Assembly: GCA_013350335.1 (NCBI GenBank)
Contig: CM023536.1
Location: forward strand, 41,362,314-41,426,313
From: Chimonanthus salicifolius
Taxonomy: Eukaryota; Streptophyta; Magnoliopsida; Laurales; Calycanthaceae
DNA: 64,000 nucleotides
Direction of reading: 5' to 3'
Shown here one piece after another: positions 59,100 to 64,000 of the stretch. Under the pieces are notes generated by a model. That model worked only from the letters and a program-made list of their open reading frames with translations. It was not told the origin of the DNA and made no database searches. The position numbers and the translations under genes were made by a program. Every line of letters starts with the position of its first letter. The first letter of the stretch is position 1.

Positions 59100-60363
59100 C
59101 TAATACTTGGTGGCTTGATTTTGGAGTTATAACTCATGTTTCTAATACGATGCAAGGATATTTTATGACCTAACTAAAACCTACATTTACATGGGAAACT
59201 GACGAAAGGTGCCAGTTGAAGCCATCGGGATTTACCGTCTTTTCCTCGACACTGGCCACCACTTAGATTTATTTGATTGTTTTTATGTTCCTTCTATTGG
59301 TAGAAACCTTATTTCAATTTTCAAACTTGATGTTAATTGTTATTATTGTAAATTTAGAAATAATGCCTTCAAGTTATTCAAGGGTTCTTCTTTTATTAAG
59401 TTTAGACTATTGATTGATAGTCTTTACCGTTTAACCTGCATCATAATGTTGGTATTAAACGTGGGTTGATTAATGAAAATTCATTTATCTTGTAGCGTAA
59501 ATGTTTGAGACGTTACCAATTTAGCTGTGTGTGCGGAATGCATTAAGGGTAAGCAGACCAAACACACCAAGAAAGGAGCCACAAGATTTAAATGGCTACT
59601 TGAGTTGATCTATACTGATACTTGTGGCCCATTTGATTTTCCATCTTTTGGTGGAGAGACTTATTTTATCACATTATTGATGATTTTTCGCGTTATGGTT
59701 ATATTTATATGTTACATGATAATCTTAAGCAGTTAACACCGTAGAGGTATTTATCACTGAAGTTAGAAGACAAATAGATATAAAGGTGAAAGTCATAAAG
59801 TCAGATAGAGGTGGTGAATATTATAGTAGGTATGATGAAACGGGTCAACACCCGAGGCCTTTTGCCATACTACCAGAAAGTCCCGGTATAATTGCACAAT
59901 ACATGATGCCTGATATGCCTCATCAAAATAGTGTTGCTAAAAGACGTAACCGTATATTTATGGACATGGTTAAGAGTATATTATGTAATAGCACTGTACC
60001 CAATATGTTGTGAATGTATGCATTAAGAACTGCAATGTACTTGCTTAATAGGGTTCCTAGTAAGTCAGTTCCTAAGACTCCTTTGAACTATAGACGGGAA
60101 AGAAATCCCGTTTGAGACACCTGCATGTATGGGGTTGTCCTGTAGAAATAAGAATTTATAATCCACATGAAAGAAAACTTGATAAACATACAATCAGTAG
60201 TTACTTCATAAGTTACCCTGAGAAGTCCAAAGGGTACATATTCTATTTTTTGAACCATAGTATGGGAATCGTAGAGACCGGTAATGCAAAGTTTATTAAG
60301 AATGGTGAGGTTATTAGGAGTGACATAATGAGAAACGTCGGTGTACAAGAAGTGATGGTATAA
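59100..60363 (+). pseudogene. Copia protease/integrase remnant
   Basis: The protease site reads TWWLDFGVITHVSNTMQG, where functional copies have Asp-Ser-Gly-Ala. The integrase zinc-binding end gives CAECIKGKQTKHTKKGA, and its core ELIYTDTCGPF and KSDRGGEYY keep both catalytic Asp residues. The third position reads NSVAKRRNRIFMDM, with Lys where the catalytic Glu normally sits. Stops and frame changes occur throughout. Confidence 0.85.
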
Positions 60364-60539
60364 GTCCTTATACCTGTGACTTCAGAAATAGTTGTTCATA
60401 ATGTCATTGAACAAACTGATGAACAACACTTGAATGATGAATCACTCCATGATGAAACCATCACCAATAACAAACCGATTGTGGAACAACCATAAGAAAT
60501 TGTATTAAAAATGTCCGAAAGACGAAGAAGACATGCTAA

Positions 60540-62145
60540 TTCTGTTGATTACGTGGTATATCTATAAGAATCGGATTATGATTTAGGGGCTATTAAGGAT
60601 CCAGTTACTTATAAAAAAGTAATAGAATGTGACGATTCTAATAAGTGGTTAGACGCCATTAAAGACGAGCTAAAGTCAATGGCCCATAATGAAGTCTGGA
60701 TTTAGTAGAATTGCCTTAGGGATATAAGAAAGTTATATGTAATTAGGTCTTTAAGACCAAATGAGACTCAAAGGGCAATATCGAACGGTATAAAGCAAGA
60801 CTTGTGAACAAAGGGTTTACTCAGAAAGATAGCATTGATTATAAAGAGACATTCTCTTCTATATCCAGAAATGACTCTTTTAGAATCATTATGGCTTTTG
60901 TGGCTCATTATGATTTTGAGCTTCACCAAGTAGATGTTAAAACCGCATTTTAAATGGTAGTTTAGATGGGGTTGTGTATATGGAACAACTTAAAGGATTT
61001 TCTATAGAGGGTAAGGAACATATGTCATGCAAATTAAAGAAATCAATTTATAGCCTTAAGCAAGCCTTCCAAGAAATGGTACCTTAACTTCAATGGTACC
61101 ATTACCTCCTTCGGTTTTAAGAAAAACATCATTGATCAGTGTATATACATGAAGGTCACTGGGAATAAGTTTATCCTTCTGATAGTATATGTTGATGATA
61201 TTTTGCTTGCCACTAATGATCTGGATATGATGTTCGAAACCAATAAGTTTCTCTCTAATAATTTTGAAATGAAAGATATGGGAGACAACTTACATGATTG
61301 GAATAGAAATATTCCGCGACAGAACACGTGGCATGTTAGGACTGTCTTATAGAAAGAATTTTGGAGAGATTCGGTGTGTAAAATTGTTCCTATCAAGATG
61401 CCCCTATTCAGAAGGGAGATAAATTTAGCTTAAATCAATGTCCGCATAATGAGTTTGAAAGGAAACAAATGGAGGGAATCACTTATGCCTCAGCTGTAGG
61501 TAGCCAAATGTATGCTCAGACCTGTATGCTGACCCGACATTAGTTTTGCTTTCAGTATGCTGGGGAGATACCAAAGTAATCCTGAAATAGATCATTGGAA
61601 AGCTGTAAATAAAGTAACGAGATATCTATAAGGTAGTAAAGACTTTATGCTCACTTTTAAGAGATTCGATAATTTCGAGGTTATTGGCTACTCAGATTCG
61701 GATTTTGGTGGTTGCGTTGATAGCAGAAAGTCAACGTTTAGTTATTTGTTCCTTATGGCTGGTGGACCAATACCATGAAAAAGCACCAAACAGACTATCA
61801 CTGCAACATCAACCATGGAAGTAGAATTTGTGGCATGTTATGAGGTCACTGTTCAAGGAATATGGCTATGGAACTTTATCTCAGGATTTGGAATTGTCGG
61901 CAGCATTGCCAAGCCGCTGAGAAATTAATGTGATAATTCTGCAGCAATATTATTCTCTGAGAACGACAAGTAGACACATGGAATTGAAGTACTTTATTGT
62001 GAAAGAAGAAGTTCAGAAACAGACGATGTCTATTGAGCACATTAATACTTTACTTATGGTGATAGATCCGTTGACGAAGGAATTTCCTATAAAGACTTTT
62101 AATGAACATGTCAATAGAATGTGTCTTGAACGTAATCTATTATGA
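60540..62145 (+). pseudogene. Copia reverse transcriptase/RNase H remnant
   Basis: Fragments in order are NKWLDAIKDELKSM, VYMEQLKGFS, CKLKKSIYSLKQAF, LLIVYVDDILLATNDLDMMF (catalytic DD near 61195), NFEMKDMGD, then the RNase H pieces SDSDFGGCVDSRKSTFSYLF and ATSTMEVEFVACYE, ending IDPLTKEFPIKTFNEHVNRM. Many stops separate the fragments, so no enzyme can be made. Confidence 0.88.
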
Positions 62146-63133
62146 TATAATTATGTATTTTTGGACTACATTATGAATAATGACATTATGAATAATGACA
62201 TTATGATGCAATGACATTTGAGTACTCTTTTATGTATTTCTGATTATTGTTTATGTTTATTATTGTTATGTATATACATGATGTGTGTTTTTTTTGACAC
62301 TAAAAAGAATAGTCATTATATTATAACACTTATATGGACCGTTATGAAAAAAACTCTCATTTAAGGGCTATGTTGGGTAGGTCACTTGTGTTGTTGTGAT
62401 GGAAGAGACCATGTCGGGATAAGATGTTGTGCAACCGCCATTGCTCACACTTGTGGTTTATTTAGTATTAAAATTATGACCGCATTATGTTGTTAAATAC
62501 ATTTTATGTGTACATCTTATGATATACGTGTTTTAAATCCCATGAAGTGTAAATGTGGACTAAGTGGGAGAATGTATGACTAAACATGACCCACATTAAA
62601 TTTGAGGCTCCACATAGAAGATCTTAAATTAAGGAAATTGTGTTTAAATAAAAAATGTCTATTTTAGGAGAGTTGTAAAGGAGGTTAGTTTTCTATTTTG
62701 AATTGATGAGAAATAGGAAATGAAAGTTCTAATTTTCTTAGGGGTCCTCCCTCTGCCTATAAGATGGTCTCTCTTCATTATTATCCATCAACTTAAAACA
62801 ATTTAATATTCTCAAAATACTGTTCACGAAATTGAGTAGAGGGAATTGATGAGGAAATAGTTAGAAACTCCAAGGTGTATGTCTTATTATTAAAGGGAAG
62901 ATCAAAGATCACTTTCTTCATCAATGGATCCGGGTATGTTATATTATTATGATATTTATAATTTCTGCGTTAAGATTAATGTGTTTTAAGCATTAATCAA
63001 TACAGATCTTATGGTTATGTTGTTCGGGTACGTCAAACATTAAGTTTAATGATAAATCAATGTATGATTGATTCTCAATAAATAAACTCTGATATTATGA
63101 TAAACTATTACAAATAACAGATCTCGAACTCAT

Positions 63134-63204
63134 AGCCGATGGAGAATGGAATAATATTAGAGGAGTCCATATTAGATATTATTCCGTTCGATTTTCCATC
63201 GGCT
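63134..63204. repeat. 71-bp imperfect palindrome
   Basis: The arms 'agccgatggagaatggaata' and 'ttccgttcgattttccatcg' pair around 'gaggagtccatatt'. It lies just right of the Copia 3' LTR. It may be a tiny hairpin element or part of the next LTR. Confidence 0.6.
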
Positions 63205-63209
63205 AATTA

Positions 63210-63810
63210 GAGAAGGTGGTATTGTTTCATTGGCATACAATACATATCAGAGTTTGGGATTAAAAGTTCTAACCCAAGTGGAGCTCTACAGCTAATTCAC
63301 ACGGCAGCATGAATGGACTCTTGTATACTGTATTCTTTCAAGAAGAGTCTTATGCACTTGAGAGTCCTTGTAGATATAAAACAAGGACAACATAGTCGGG
63401 CATGAGTTGAGAGACCAAGTTGAACTGTACTTAAACAGTTATACACGGCATACATGGAATAAGACTCTGATAGAGCCTGACATACATAGACGTGCATAGT
63501 AGATAGAAGATATGACCGAGACGGTGGAGGTTTTCTATTTATATGAACAATCGCCATAAGAGAGGAAGCGAGGAATACGAAGGGGCATCGAGGGAGAGAG
63601 ACAACCAAGACGGCCTTGTGGCCGTGTTATTGTACTGTTTATTGTTCTTTTTTCTCTTATATAGTGAAGTTATTTGTCGCTCCGTGGACGTAGGTTGGCC
63701 CAACCACGTAAAATATCGGTGTCCCGTGGTGCTTGGTTATTGTGTGTTGTCTTGTTATTCCATTCGATTTTGATTTTTTTTATTTCCGCATCGGGGATTA
63801 AATCCCAACA
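63210..63810 (+). repeat. 5' LTR (right part) of another Copia element
   Basis: The end GGGGATTAAATCCCAACA (63793-63810) is followed by TGGCATAGTAGC (63813 on), a variant primer-binding site. Upstream are a TATA-like 'cttatatagtg' (63656) and 'gtggacgtaggttggcccaa' plus 'ccacgta', a phrase common in the R/U5 of TNT1-like plant Copia LTRs. The left boundary was not found and 63210 is only nominal. The element body lies beyond 64000. Confidence 0.65.
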
Positions 63811-64000
63811 AGTGGCATAGTAGCTGAAGTTGAGATCAGAGAATAATGGGTGAACGGAATACAGCACAACGACCTGATCGAGTGTTTCTCGGTTCAGAAG
63901 CAGAGCACCAACAACGAGAGAGCACCGGTTGCAGAGGCGTTGCAAAGGGGATCGGACTACTGCAAAACTTGAGCATGTCACGTCTGCAAATTGGAGCAGA

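Larger units (their letters stand above)
57014..63112 (+). mobile_element. Full-length but degenerate Copia retrotransposon
   Basis: LTRs 57014-57532 (519 bp) and 62573-63112 (540 bp) both start TGTA(A/T)GACTAAACATGA and end TATTACA. Flanks AATAG (57009-57013) and AATAA (63113-63117) differ at one base. The primer-binding site TGGCATCAAGAGCC starts at 57535. A purine tract (AAGTGGGAGAA) precedes the 3' LTR. The LTRs differ at many sites, so the insertion is old. The gag-pol order is canonical for Copia (integrase before RT), and the wording resembles TNT1-94/Tork-type elements. Confidence 0.95.

Overview
This window looks like AT-rich nuclear DNA of a flowering plant. It has spliceosomal introns, a plant-type GCN5/HAG1 histone acetyltransferase gene, Copia and Gypsy LTR retrotransposons, TRIMs, L1- and RTE-type LINEs, tRNA-derived SINEs and Mutator-like elements. 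The repeat density and very long introns suggest a large genome. I cannot name the species. No bacterial, organellar or CRISPR-like features were seen. All calls were made by reading the sequence, without database searches.

Genes. Only two host genes can be supported. On the minus strand, exon 1 (26369-26971) and exon 2 (9804-9868) of a GCN5/HAG1 homologue are separated by a 16.5-kb intron. Intron 2 runs off the left edge, so it is at least 9.8 kb and the catalytic exons lie outside the window. On the plus strand, 45907-48293 holds a complete four-exon gene for an unrecognised 132-residue, probably coiled-coil, protein.

Left part (1-9.8 kb, inside GCN5 intron 2). A Copia 5' end (LTR 1348-1615, minus) sits in an L1 fragment. 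A solo LTR (2181-3774) contains a 488-bp TRIM (2445-2932). An RTE LINE 3' end is split by a 3.48-kb solo LTR (5402-8882), which itself carries the end of a Mutator-like element.

GCN5 intron 1 (9.87-26.37 kb). An old minus-strand L1 (about 10.6-19.9 kb, possibly to 22.5 kb) carries five insertions: a second L1 (11281-13989) that in turn carries a Mutator-like element (11781-13334), another Mutator-like element (about 14691-16026), an internally deleted Copia (17108-19082) and a solo LTR (20054-21135). Further L1 and SINE fragments and a 280-bp tandem duplication follow.

Middle (27-44.2 kb). This holds a 1,173-bp foldback element with a 9-bp target duplication (28972-30144), a SINE (32210-32364), a 5'-truncated L1 (32830-34434), a region of tandem arrays (36.1-39.3 kb), a Mutator-like element enclosing a TRIM (39546-40848), a 316-bp tandem array (41.2-43.0 kb) and a second TRIM copy (43351-44134).

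Right part (44-64 kb). After the small gene come a 3.5-kb solo LTR (50342-53850), a gag-only LTR mini-element (54192-55988), a degenerate full-length Copia (57014-63112) and the 5' LTR of another Copia that continues past the window.
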